From Pseudomonas pseudonitroreducens (GTDB lineage: Bacteria > Pseudomonadota > Gammaproteobacteria > Pseudomonadales > Pseudomonadaceae): a stretch of 64,000 bases of DNA. The stretch lies in NCBI RefSeq assembly GCF_021603645.1, contig NZ_BQHJ01000004.1, positions 124,001-188,000 of the forward strand. Reading direction: 5' to 3'. Position 1 is the first letter of the stretch; every line of letters begins with the position of its first letter. The notes under the pieces were generated by a model. That model was not told where the DNA came from. It ran no database searches and was given only the letters and a program-made list of their open reading frames with translations. Made by a program: the position numbers and the translations under genes. Positions 26,852-33,998 of the stretch are shown here, in pieces.

Positions 26852-26896
26852 GTCCAAGTCCCGATCGATCGGGAAGTGCGAACCTCTTCGTTGAGG
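26842..26896 (-). promoter_or_regulatory. NasT (ANTAR) target hairpins in the nirB leader RNA
   Basis: Read on the minus strand there are three small stems with six-base loops that have A at position 1 and G at position 4: CCTC-AACGAA-GAGG (26883-26896), CCCG-ATCGAT-CGGG (26860-26873) and GGAC-AAAGGC-GTCC (26842-26855). The last overlaps the terminator's 5' arm. This is the published ANTAR recognition pattern; NasT binding would hold the antiterminated form. Antitermination of this operon by NasT is known in P. aeruginosa. Confidence 0.85.
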
Positions 26897-26928
26897 GACG
26901 CGCTTTTGTAGATTGTTGAACGGGTTGT

Positions 26929-26944
26929 TGCAGGGGCTGTGCCA
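26929..26944 (-). promoter_or_regulatory. sigma-54 (-24/-12) promoter of nirB
   Basis: Minus strand TGGCAC-N5-CTGCA, one mismatch from TGGCAC-N5-TTGCW. Transcription would start near 26918, about 20 bases before the first hexaloop hairpin. A TGCAC-N3-GGTGA sequence about 70 bases upstream (27010-27022) is a weak candidate NtrC site. Confidence 0.7.
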
Positions 26945-27049
26945 ACTTGTCGGTAGCTCGGATTTACCGGGCTTGCGGCCTAACCGGGGGAGCTTTCCGC
27001 GCGGGCGCGTGCACTGTGGTGAGGCGCCTCGAACCGATCTGGTGCGGCC

Positions 27050-28720
27050 TCAGCCGTGGTGCAGGAGCCAGAACAGCAGGCCGAGGTTGATGGTCAGGGA
27101 TGCCAGGGCAACGCCACGCCAGACCCGCAGCGGCTCACGCTCCAGCAGGGGACGTGGGCGCGCCGGGGCCTGCCGCTCGCCTTGTTCCAGGGCGAGCAGG
27201 CATTCCTCCGCAGTCTCGAAGCGTTGTTGCGGCTGGGCCGCCGTCAGTTTTGCCAGCCAGTCGTCGAGCCAGGCTGGCACCTCCGGACGGTAGCGGCTGG
27301 CCGGTGCGGCTGTGCCAAAGCGCGGATGCTGGAAGGCTTCGATTTCGCCATAGGGGTAGTGCCCGCAGAGCAGGCGGTACAGCGTGACGCCGGCCGCGTA
27401 GAGGTCCTGGCGGGCGTCCGGCGCTGCGCCCTGGAAGGATTCCGGCGCCAGGTAGCTCGGGGTGCCGGGCAGGTCGTGCGGGTCTTCCTGTGACAGTCCG
27501 GGGCAGTAGGCCAGGCCGAAGTCCAGCAGGCGCAGTTCGCCGTCGTCGGCCCAGTGCAGGTTTTCCGGCTTGATGTCGCGGTGCAGGATGTTGCGCCGGT
27601 GCAATTGCCCAAGGCCGCGCAGCAGACGCGGGGCAAGGTCCAGCCAGTCGGGCAGGTTCAGTGGGCCGTTGAGCTTCAGTTGCTCGTCCAGTGCCAGCCC
27701 TTGGTATTCGCGCATCACGTAATAGAGGTGCTGGCGCTGCGGCAGGCTGTGCAGTTCAGGGAAGTAACGGCCCTGCACGCGGCGCAGGAACCATTCTTCC
27801 AGCAGCAGCGCCTGGGCGGCTTCCGGAGAATCGCGCAGCGCCGGGGGCAGGGTCTTCAGCAGCCAGGGGCGATTCTGCCGGTCGTGCACGCGGTAGACCA
27901 GCGACTGGCGGGATTGGGCCAGTTTGCCTGCGACCCGCCATCCCTCGAACTCCTGTTCGTCCCGTAGCGCCGGTGGTGCGGGCCAGTGGTCGAGCTGGGC
28001 GAGGGTGTCGCCGAGGCTCGCCGGTGGTAGCTCGTCCACCCGCAGCAACAGGGCGCTGGCGTTGTCCTGGCTGCCGGCCAGGTGGGCGGCGCTGACCAGG
28101 GCGTCGGCACAACTCTGCAGGGACTGCGCATCCTCCAGCAGGCGCCGGATGGCACTGTCACCCAGGGCGGCCCAGATGCCGTCGCTGAGCAGCAGAAAGC
28201 GTTGCCCGGCTGCCAGTTCGCCGTCGCAGTAGTCCACCACCAGGTGCTGGTCGAGGCCCAGGGCGCGCTTGAGTACGTGCTGCATGCCGGGCTGTTCCCA
28301 GACATGATCCTGGGTCAGGCAATCCAGAACGCCTGCGTGCCAGCGGTACAGGCGGCAATCACCGACATGCGCGAGGGTGAAGCGCCGGCCGCGCAGGACC
28401 AGTGCAGTAAGGGTGGTGAGCAGCGGCTGGCCGCCACCGTTGGCCTGCAGCCAGCGATTCTGCGAGATCAGCAGGCGGTCGAGAGCCTGGGCGACGGCCC
28501 AGGTCTCGGGAGTGGTGTAGTAGTCGGCGGCCAGCGCCTGCAGGCTCAGGCGCGCGGCCAGGCCGCCGTCGGCGCAGTGGCTGACGCCGTCGGCGATGGC
28601 GAACAGGTGCCCCTTGCTGGCGGCCAGCCCGGCGGGCGGGGTGACGACCCGCAGGGCGTCCTGGTTCTCGGCGCGCGGGCCGGTGGCGCTGGCCTGGGCG
28701 AAGGAAATCCGCAAAGTCAT
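27050..28720 (-). CDS. PP2C phosphatase - Ser/Thr kinase fusion, membrane anchored (PA1782-like)
   Basis: The protein has 556 residues from the ATG at 28720; a GTG three codons earlier is possible. An N-terminal PP2C domain (about 1-235) has GPRAENQDAL, AIADGVSHCADGG, HVGDCRLY, LLLSDGIW and GSQDNASALLLR. A Hanks-type kinase domain (about 255-520) has HRDIKPENL (catalytic Asp near 380) and LLDFGLAYCPG, followed by the APE-like LAPES. A C-terminal membrane helix (about 535-553) anchors it. One chain thus carries opposing activities. It lies between nirB and nasA on the same strand, so it may control nitrate uptake or assimilation; that is inference. Confidence 0.9.
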   Translation of the reverse strand: MTLRISFAQASATGPRAENQDALRVVTPPAGLAASKGHLFAIADGVSHCADGGLAARLSLQALAADYYTTPETWAVAQALDRLLISQNRWLQANGGGQPLLTTLTALVLRGRRFTLAHVGDCRLYRWHAGVLDCLTQDHVWEQPGMQHVLKRALGLDQHLVVDYCDGELAAGQRFLLLSDGIWAALGDSAIRRLLEDAQSLQSCADALVSAAHLAGSQDNASALLLRVDELPPASLGDTLAQLDHWPAPPALRDEQEFEGWRVAGKLAQSRQSLVYRVHDRQNRPWLLKTLPPALRDSPEAAQALLLEEWFLRRVQGRYFPELHSLPQRQHLYYVMREYQGLALDEQLKLNGPLNLPDWLDLAPRLLRGLGQLHRRNILHRDIKPENLHWADDGELRLLDFGLAYCPGLSQEDPHDLPGTPSYLAPESFQGAAPDARQDLYAAGVTLYRLLCGHYPYGEIEAFQHPRFGTAAPASRYRPEVPAWLDDWLAKLTAAQPQQRFETAEECLLALEQGERQAPARPRPLLEREPLRVWRGVALASLTINLGLLFWLLHHG

Positions 28721-28731
28721 CGCCGACACCG

Positions 28732-28860
28732 GTAGGAGCGAGCTTGTGACCCACAGGGATGTGGGGAATGCCGAATGTTGTCGGGAACAAAATCGGCCTC
28801 GCGAACGGATTTCCCGGCGACTCCGGCGTTAAGCGGTTCGCGAGCAAGCTCGCTCCTACA
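28732..28860. repeat. REP-like element with inverted ends
   Basis: Begins GTAGGAGCGAGCTTG and ends CAAGCTCGCTCCTAC in inverted orientation, with CGCGAACGG / GGTTCGCGAG inside. It fills the gap between nasA and the kinase gene. Same family as 39266-39358. Confidence 0.7.
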
Positions 28861-28872
28861 AGGGCGCATGGT

Positions 28873-30084
28873 TCAGACCCGTGCCGCGGTAACGGCGGCG
28901 CTGCCCCAGGTGGTGCGCCAGCGCGCTTTCACCGCGTGCAGGCCGAACCAGGCCAGCACGCCGAGGCTGGCGAACAGCCAGAGGCCAATCTGGTAGTCGC
29001 CGGTGGCCTGCTTGATCGCGCCCAGGCCTGCCGTCAGGCAGAAACCGCCAATGCCGCCGGCCATGCCGATCAGGCCGGTCATCACGCCGATGGTCTGGCG
29101 GAAGCGCTGCGGCACCAGTTGGAACACCGCGCCGTTACCTGCGCCCAGGCTGAGCATGGCCACCACGAAGAGGCTGAGCGCGGCCATTGCACTGGGCAGG
29201 TGGAAGCCCACCGCGGCAATGCAGATCGCGGCGACGGTGTACATCACCAGCAAGCTGCGGATGCCACCGATGCGGTCGGCCAGGGCACCGCCCAGCGGGC
29301 GCATCAGGCTGCCGGCGAAGACGCAGGCGGCGGTGTAGTAGCCGGCTTGCACTGGGTCCAGCCCGTACTGATCGTGGAAGTAGCCGGGTAGGGTGCTGGC
29401 CAGGCCGAGGAAGCCGCCGAAGGTCACGCTGTAGAAGAACATGAACCACCAGCTGTCGCGGTCGCCCAGGGCTTTCAGATAGTCAGCCAGGGACTTGGCC
29501 GGTGGGCGCTGTGGGGCGTTGCGGGCGAGCAGGGCGAACACCGCAAGGGTCGCCAGCAGCGGGATCAGCGCGAAGCCGAAGACGTTCTGCCAGCCAAAGG
29601 CGGCGGCAATCGCGGGAGCGAACAGGGCGGTCAGTACCGTACCGGAGTTGCCCGCGCCGGCGATGCCCATGGCCTTGCCCTGGTGCTGCGGCGGATACCA
29701 TTGCGAGGCCAGCGGCAGTGCTACGGCGAACGAGGCGCCGGCCATACCCAGCAGTACGCCGAGGATCAGCGCCTGCTCCAGGCTGTGGATACCCAGCTGC
29801 CAGGCGCCGAACAGCGCACAGATGACGATCACCTGGCCGAGGATGCCCGCGGCCCTGGGTGACCAGCGATCGGCCAGCAGGCCCATCAGGAAGCGCAGGA
29901 TGGCGCCGGAGAGAATCGGCGTGGCGACCATCAGCGCGCGCTGCTGGGTGCTCAGTTGCAGGTCGGTGGCGATCTGCACGGCCAGCGGGCCGAGGACATA
30001 CCAGACCATGAAGCTCAGGTCGAAATACAGGAAGGCGGCGAAGAGGGTCGGCGCATGGCCGGCTTTCCAGAAACTCGTGTTCAT
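28873..30084 (-). CDS. nasA: nitrate transporter, MFS (NarK/NasA type)
   Basis: The protein has 403 residues from the ATG at 30084, 6 bases after GAGG; the frame could extend six codons. It has twelve membrane helices of the major facilitator fold with the nitrate signatures AGAGNSGTVLTALFAPAIA (helix 5 region) and SLGAGNGAVFQLVPQRF (helix 11 region), and Arg residues in helices 2 and 8 expected for nitrate binding. It imports nitrate for NasC. It has its own sigma-54-type promoter and NasT-responsive leader, so it is induced together with nirB. PA1783 equivalent. Confidence 0.93.
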   Translation of the reverse strand: MNTSFWKAGHAPTLFAAFLYFDLSFMVWYVLGPLAVQIATDLQLSTQQRALMVATPILSGAILRFLMGLLADRWSPRAAGILGQVIVICALFGAWQLGIHSLEQALILGVLLGMAGASFAVALPLASQWYPPQHQGKAMGIAGAGNSGTVLTALFAPAIAAAFGWQNVFGFALIPLLATLAVFALLARNAPQRPPAKSLADYLKALGDRDSWWFMFFYSVTFGGFLGLASTLPGYFHDQYGLDPVQAGYYTAACVFAGSLMRPLGGALADRIGGIRSLLVMYTVAAICIAAVGFHLPSAMAALSLFVVAMLSLGAGNGAVFQLVPQRFRQTIGVMTGLIGMAGGIGGFCLTAGLGAIKQATGDYQIGLWLFASLGVLAWFGLHAVKARWRTTWGSAAVTAARV

Positions 30085-30186
30085 CGAACACCTCATCAGC
30101 AACGGTTGAGGGCTCCGGTCAGGCGCTCAATTGGCAGCCGCCGGGCTCGGGAAAGGTCCTGCTGGGCCCCTGCGCCGGGGCAAACG

Positions 30187-30239
30187 AAAAAGGCGTCGCT
30201 CCACCCACCGCAAGTTGCGGGGTTGGATGCGACGCCTTT
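30187..30239 (-). terminator. attenuation terminator in the nasA leader
   Basis: Minus strand AAAGGCGTCGC / GCGACGCCTTT, 11 base pairs, with a nested CCGCAA-TTGCGG stem in the loop and a T-run. It lies 103 bases before nasA. The 5' arm overlaps the second hexaloop. Confidence 0.9.
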
Positions 30240-30269
30240 GTCGTAGGTTGGGTAATCGCCGTTGACTAC
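30230..30269 (-). promoter_or_regulatory. NasT (ANTAR) target hairpins in the nasA leader RNA
   Basis: Minus strand GTAGTC-AACGGC-GATTAC (30252-30269) and CGAC-AAAGGC-GTCG (30230-30243). Both loops have A1 and G4. The second competes with the terminator. The first loop is identical to that of the nasST leader. Confidence 0.8.
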
Positions 30270-30284
30270 CACTGCCCGTTGCTG

Positions 30285-30300
30285 AGCAAGGTGCGGGCCA
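30285..30300 (-). promoter_or_regulatory. sigma-54 (-24/-12) promoter of nasA
   Basis: Minus strand TGGCCC-N5-TTGCT, one mismatch to the consensus. The expected start near 30274 puts the first hexaloop hairpin at about +5, the same layout as nasST. Confidence 0.7.
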
Positions 30301-30403
30301 AGGTGGTAAAACCTTAGCAGATCAAGGTGTTGCCGGATGAGCTGCGATCAGTGATGGGCCATCCTGGGGCGCGCCCATGGAGGGCGCGCGCCGAACTGGA
30401 GCG

Positions 30404-30832
30404 TCAGGCGACCCAGTTGACGTTGGGGAAGGTGTCGCGGAAGGCCTCGGGGATCGGCATGACCTCGCCGACCTGGTAGTCGAAGAATACGAAGCCCGAC
30501 TTGGCCATCGCTACCAGGGTGGCGTCGGCCGGGCGGGTAATGCGGAAGATGATGTCGCCGCCGTACTGGTTGAAGTCCATGACGCCTACCTCGAACAGCA
30601 ACTGGTCGCGGGCGTGGGCTTCGGCGCGGTAGGTGGTGGCGAGGTCGGTGACGATGATGCCGGTCTCGCGAATGCCGTAGTCGAACAGGAAGCGTGCGCG
30701 GGCCTCGGAGATCATCGAGATCATCGAGTCGTTGCCCAGGTGGTTGGCGCCGTTGATATCGGTGACGCGAACGGTGAGCTTGGTGGTGTAGATGAAGAGT
30801 TCTTCGGGGAATTCCAGTTTCAGGCGGGCCAT
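30404..30832 (-). CDS. hot-dog fold acyl-CoA thioesterase family protein
   Basis: The protein has 142 residues from the ATG at 30832. It matches the 4-hydroxybenzoyl-CoA thioesterase type: a TKLTVRVTDINGANHLGNDSMISMISEARARFLFDYG N-terminus with the conserved Asp/His-containing turn and central helix, then YRAEAHARDQLLFEV. No signal peptide. It lies between an alginate lyase gene and the nasA promoter on the same strand; no link to nitrate metabolism is evident. Substrate unknown. Confidence 0.8.
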   Translation of the reverse strand: MARLKLEFPEELFIYTTKLTVRVTDINGANHLGNDSMISMISEARARFLFDYGIRETGIIVTDLATTYRAEAHARDQLLFEVGVMDFNQYGGDIIFRITRPADATLVAMAKSGFVFFDYQVGEVMPIPEAFRDTFPNVNWVA

Positions 30833-30931
30833 GGGCGCTCTCGATGACAATGCGGCGGGTGATGCGGGCGTGTCGTGCATTCTACGCGCACTGCGCCCGC
30901 CGCGCGCCTGATCGGGCTGGCGAATGGCGTT

Positions 30932-31624
30932 TCAGCGATGCGCCATGTTCAGGTGGTACACGGTCACGCGCGCGCCTTCGCTGCTGTCGCCGTAGTTGTC
31001 GTTGATATAGGCGCCGGCCTTGAAGTACAGCAATTGCTTGGACCAGGTGGTGCTGAGAATCTTGCGGTAGTAGTTGGCGCGGCCATCGGAGGTCTCCACG
31101 CGGATGGCCAGGTTGCCCACCGAGGTGACGCGCAGGCTGTAGTTGAAGCGCTGGTCCAGGGCAATGTTGTCGATCAAGGGGACATTGATACTGGCGCTGT
31201 CGTCCGGGTGATTGCGTACCAGGGCTTCCAGGCGCCCGCTCTGCAGTGTTGGCAGATAGTGGTACTGCAGCTTGACCAGGGGCTCGCCGTCGCCGGTATA
31301 GGGCGAGCGGCTGTGGATCTGGCCGATGATGATCTTGTTCTTCGACGGCACCTGCTGGACGCTCATGGTTACGCGCAGTTCGTTGTCGCCCTGGTTGTAG
31401 TACCAGTTGGAAACCTCTCCGTCTGTCGTCGTCTCGCGCAGTTCGCTGCGTGGGAATACGCTGTCGGAGGTGTGCGAGCCGGTGACCGGGACCCAGAACA
31501 CCACCTGGCCGCCGTCACGCCGGAAAAATCGGCTTTCATAGCCTTTGGCGATCTGCTGGGTGGTGACTTCGGTGGGTCTCGGATCGGTGGGAACGCTGAG
31601 ATTCCAGGTGGTGAGGTCGATCAT
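30932..31624 (-). CDS. polysaccharide lyase family 7 (alginate lyase-like), no signal peptide
   Basis: The protein has 230 residues from the ATG at 31624. The three PL7 motifs are present: RSELRE (about 70), QIH (about 101) and a YFKAGAYIN block near the C-terminus (about 200), giving the expected Arg, His and Tyr catalytic residues. No export signal is visible, and the upstream in-frame extension is not hydrophobic. It corresponds in position to PA1784, between nasA and nasT. A cytoplasmic PL7 enzyme is unusual, and either a non-classical exit or a role on internal oligo-alginate is possible. Confidence 0.85.
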   Translation of the reverse strand: MIDLTTWNLSVPTDPRPTEVTTQQIAKGYESRFFRRDGGQVVFWVPVTGSHTSDSVFPRSELRETTTDGEVSNWYYNQGDNELRVTMSVQQVPSKNKIIIGQIHSRSPYTGDGEPLVKLQYHYLPTLQSGRLEALVRNHPDDSASINVPLIDNIALDQRFNYSLRVTSVGNLAIRVETSDGRANYYRKILSTTWSKQLLYFKAGAYINDNYGDSSEGARVTVYHLNMAHR

Positions 31625-31836
31625 GGGGATGCCCTGGCTGGGCCGCATGCGCGGCGTGGTCGGGTGGACACCGGGGCGCCTAGCCGCAAGTGTCCACTGC
31701 GATGCCCCGGAGGGCACGAGTGGCCCGGCATCTGCCGAGCGTGCGCAGCATAGGCAAGGATCTGCCTAGCGGGGGCCAGCCTTGAGGCTGGCGTTCTGAT
31801 CGCGAGTGGCCGCCGCTGGCAGATGGCCGTCGGCGC

Positions 31837-32415
31837 TCAGTGCCCCAGCATCTCGTGCATCGCAATGATCTGTTCGGCAACCTGCACCAGCTTCTGCTGG
31901 CGCCCCATGGCCTGGCGCCGCATCAGGGTGTAGGCGTCTTCCTCGGCGCAGCCTTTCATCTTCATCAGCAGCCCCTTGGCCAGTTCGATGCGCTTGCGCT
32001 CGGCCAGTTGCTGCTCGCGCGCCTGCAGTTGCGCGCGCAGGGCCTGGTCGCTCTCGAAACGAGCCATCGCGACATCGAGGATAGGCTGCAGGCGTTGTGC
32101 CTGGATGCCCTCGACTATGTAGGCGCTGACTCCGGAGCGGATGGCCTGGCGCATCACCTGCGGGTCGTGCTCGTCGGTGAACATGACGATCGGACGCGGT
32201 TGGTCGCGGCTGACCAGCACCACTTGCTCCAGCACGTCGCGGCCGGGGGATTCGGTGTCGATGAGGATCACATCGGGGTGCAGGGCCTCCACCCGTTGCG
32301 CCAGGTCGACCGTGAGGCCGGACTCGTCGATGACCTCGAAGCCACATTCCACCAGGGCCGCCTTGAGACGGCCGACCTTCTTCGGGGTGTCATTGATCAG
32401 CAGGACGCGCAGCAT
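31837..32415 (-). CDS. nasT: NasT, ANTAR-domain transcription antiterminator
   Basis: The protein has 192 residues from the ATG at 32415, 6 bases after GAGCGAGG; a TTG two codons earlier overlaps the nasS stop. An N-terminal receiver-like domain (1-120) has ILIDTESPG at the phospho-acceptor position but INDT instead of an acidic pair and no conserved Lys (AYIVEG), so phosphorylation is doubtful. A coiled linker leads to the ANTAR RNA-binding three-helix domain (about 130-190: RKRIELAKGLLMKMKGCAEEDAYTLMRRQAM). It binds hexaloop leaders to prevent termination; NasS holds it inactive without nitrate. Translationally close to nasS (2-base gap). Confidence 0.95.
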   Translation of the reverse strand: MLRVLLINDTPKKVGRLKAALVECGFEVIDESGLTVDLAQRVEALHPDVILIDTESPGRDVLEQVVLVSRDQPRPIVMFTDEHDPQVMRQAIRSGVSAYIVEGIQAQRLQPILDVAMARFESDQALRAQLQAREQQLAERKRIELAKGLLMKMKGCAEEDAYTLMRRQAMGRQQKLVQVAEQIIAMHEMLGH

Positions 32416-32417
32416 GT

Positions 32418-33620
32418 TCAACCTCGCTCCGCCAGGGCATTCAGCTCGAAGCTGCGGGCATAGCTGGCTGGGTCGCTACCGTCCCAGAGTCGGCCGTCGA
32501 TCAAGGTCGAGGCGCGCATCTCGACCTGCGGCACGCTGACACCCACCGCGCCGGCGGCTTCGCGGTAGAGATCCAGCTGCTGGACCTGGCGGGCGATAGC
32601 GAGGTAGTCGAGGTCCTCGCGCAACAGGCCCCAGCGGCGGAACTGGGTCATGAACCAGATGCCGTCGGAGAGCCAGGGATAGGTGGCCTGGCCGTCATTG
32701 AAGAAGCGCAGCGGGTGCGCGTCCTGCCAGGCGTGACCGAGGCCGTCCTGATAGCGGCCGAGCAGGCGCGGCTCGATGCTGGCCAGCGGGGCGTCGACAT
32801 AGTCCGCGTTGCTGATCAGTTGCGCTGCACTGCGCAGATTGTCTGTGCTGGCTTCGATGAAGCGGCTGGCATCGAGGAGGCTCATGACCAGCGCGCGAGC
32901 GGTGTTGGGGTATTGCTCGACGAACGCGCGGGTAGTGGCGAGCACTTTTTCCGGGTGGTCCGGCCAGATCTGCTGGCTGGTGGCGAGGGTGAAGCCCATG
33001 CCTTGGTCCACTGCCAGCGCGCCCCAGGGGCCGCCAGCGCAGAAACCGTCGATGCGCCCGGCCCTGAGGTGCTCGACCATCTGCGCTGGCGGCACCACCA
33101 GGCTGCGCACGTCCTGCAGCGGATGAATGCCGTGGGCGGCCAGCCAGTAGTAGAGCCACATCGCGTGCGTGCCCGTGGGGAAGGTGTGGGCGAGGGTGAG
33201 TTGCGCACCGTTCTGGCGCACATGGCTTTGCAGTGCTTCAGCAGAGGTCACGCCGTCGCGCATCAAGGGGGCGGAAAGGTTGATCGATTGGCCGTTCTGG
33301 CACAGGCCCATGAGCACGGCCATGTCGGTCGCCGGGGCGCCGCCCAGGCCCAGTTGCATGTCGTAGATCAGCCCGTACAGACCCTGGGCCGCGTCCAGTT
33401 CACCGCTGAGCAGGCGCTCGCGTAGCCCGGCCCAGGAGCTTTGGCGCTGCAGGTTGAGGGTCAGGCCGTAGGGCTGCCCGAAGCCCTGGGTGGCGGCCAC
33501 CACCAGCGACGCGGAGTCGGTGAGGGCCATGAAGCCCAGGTTGAGCGCGGTCTTCTCCGGGGCATCGGACCCGGCAACCCAGGCCAGGCTATCCGGAGCT
33601 GCGCTGGTGCTGTCGATCAT
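32418..33620 (-). CDS. nasS: NasS, nitrate sensor (NrtA/CmpA-like) inhibitor of NasT
   Basis: The protein has 400 residues from the ATG at 33620, preceded by AGAGG; the frame continues upstream through the leader but that part is not coding. It has a periplasmic-binding-protein fold of the NrtA/CmpA family without signal peptide, so it works in the cytoplasm. Conserved parts: LNLGFMALTDSASLVVA, FCAGGPWGALAVDQGMG and FMTQFRRWGL. It binds nitrate or nitrite and releases NasT. The operon has its own sigma-54 promoter and NasT-type leader, implying feedback on its own synthesis. Confidence 0.95.
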   Translation of the reverse strand: MIDSTSAAPDSLAWVAGSDAPEKTALNLGFMALTDSASLVVAATQGFGQPYGLTLNLQRQSSWAGLRERLLSGELDAAQGLYGLIYDMQLGLGGAPATDMAVLMGLCQNGQSINLSAPLMRDGVTSAEALQSHVRQNGAQLTLAHTFPTGTHAMWLYYWLAAHGIHPLQDVRSLVVPPAQMVEHLRAGRIDGFCAGGPWGALAVDQGMGFTLATSQQIWPDHPEKVLATTRAFVEQYPNTARALVMSLLDASRFIEASTDNLRSAAQLISNADYVDAPLASIEPRLLGRYQDGLGHAWQDAHPLRFFNDGQATYPWLSDGIWFMTQFRRWGLLREDLDYLAIARQVQQLDLYREAAGAVGVSVPQVEMRASTLIDGRLWDGSDPASYARSFELNALAERG

Positions 33621-33647
33621 CTCCACCTCTGAACACCCTCTCAATAC

Positions 33648-33694
33648 AAAAAAGCGCCGCGCCACCTGCCATCGAAGGAAAGTAGCCGCGACGC
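33648..33694 (-). terminator. attenuation terminator in the nasST leader
   Basis: Minus strand GCGTCGCG / CGCGGCGC (8 base pairs, one G-U) followed by TTTTTT, 28 bases before nasS. Confidence 0.8.
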
Positions 33695-33726
33695 CATTGT
33701 CGGGTGCGATCCGCCGTTGGATCGCA
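33689..33726 (-). promoter_or_regulatory. NasT (ANTAR) target hairpins in the nasST leader RNA
   Basis: Minus strand TGCGATCC-AACGGC-GGATCGCA (33705-33726, eight perfect pairs) and CGAC-AATGGC-GTCG (33689-33702). Both loops have A1 and G4. The second overlaps the terminator 5' arm. This indicates autogenous antitermination. Confidence 0.8.
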
Positions 33727-33740
33727 GGTATCAGGAGCGG

Positions 33741-33756
33741 AGCAAGGGTTGTGCCA
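33741..33756 (-). promoter_or_regulatory. sigma-54 (-24/-12) promoter of nasST
   Basis: Minus strand TGGCAC-N5-TTGCT, a perfect consensus match. The expected start near 33730 is immediately before the first hexaloop hairpin. Confidence 0.8.
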
Positions 33757-33766
33757 GGGCGACAGG

Positions 33767-33797
33767 AAAAAAGAAGCCCCGCCATGGAGGGCGGGGC
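33767..33797 (-). terminator. second terminator upstream of the nasST promoter
   Basis: Minus strand GCCCCGCC-CTCCAT-GGCGGGGC followed by TTCTTTTTT. It lies 11 bases upstream of the nasST -24 element, so it ends a transcript coming from the acnB side. Confidence 0.85.
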
Positions 33798-33970
33798 GCA
33801 GAGGAAGGGAGCGCACCTCTGGAGGGTTCCACAAGGGCACCTGGGCATGGATATCGGCAGGAGCCTGAAGTCCACCTTAGACCCGGGAGGCGAGGGCGCA
33901 ACCGTTCAATAAGTATTAGGCCCATTGTTAGGGTGGGGCTGGAAGCTTCTATTTCGGGCCTGCGCAAAAG

Positions 33971-33998
33971 AAAAGCCCCGCACTGGGCGGGGCTTTTC
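33971..33998 (-). terminator. acnB terminator
   Basis: AAAAGCCCCGC / GCGGGGCTTTT hairpin with T-runs, 16 bases after the acnB stop codon. Confidence 0.9.

Noticed and set aside
30273-30288. TGCTC-AGCAAC-GGGCA as a first ANTAR hexaloop for nasA
   Set aside because: The loop lacks G4, and it overlaps the -12 element of the sigma-54 promoter, so it would not be in the RNA.
33776-33797. GCCCCGCC-ATGGAG-GGCGGGGC read on the plus strand as another hexaloop with A1/G4
   Set aside because: Transcription of nasST is on the minus strand, where the loop is CTCCAT and a T-run follows; it is a terminator.
33621-33875. Upstream extension of nasS by 85 codons
   Set aside because: The stretch contains the promoter, hexaloop hairpins and terminator of the leader; the ATG at 33620 has its own ribosome site.
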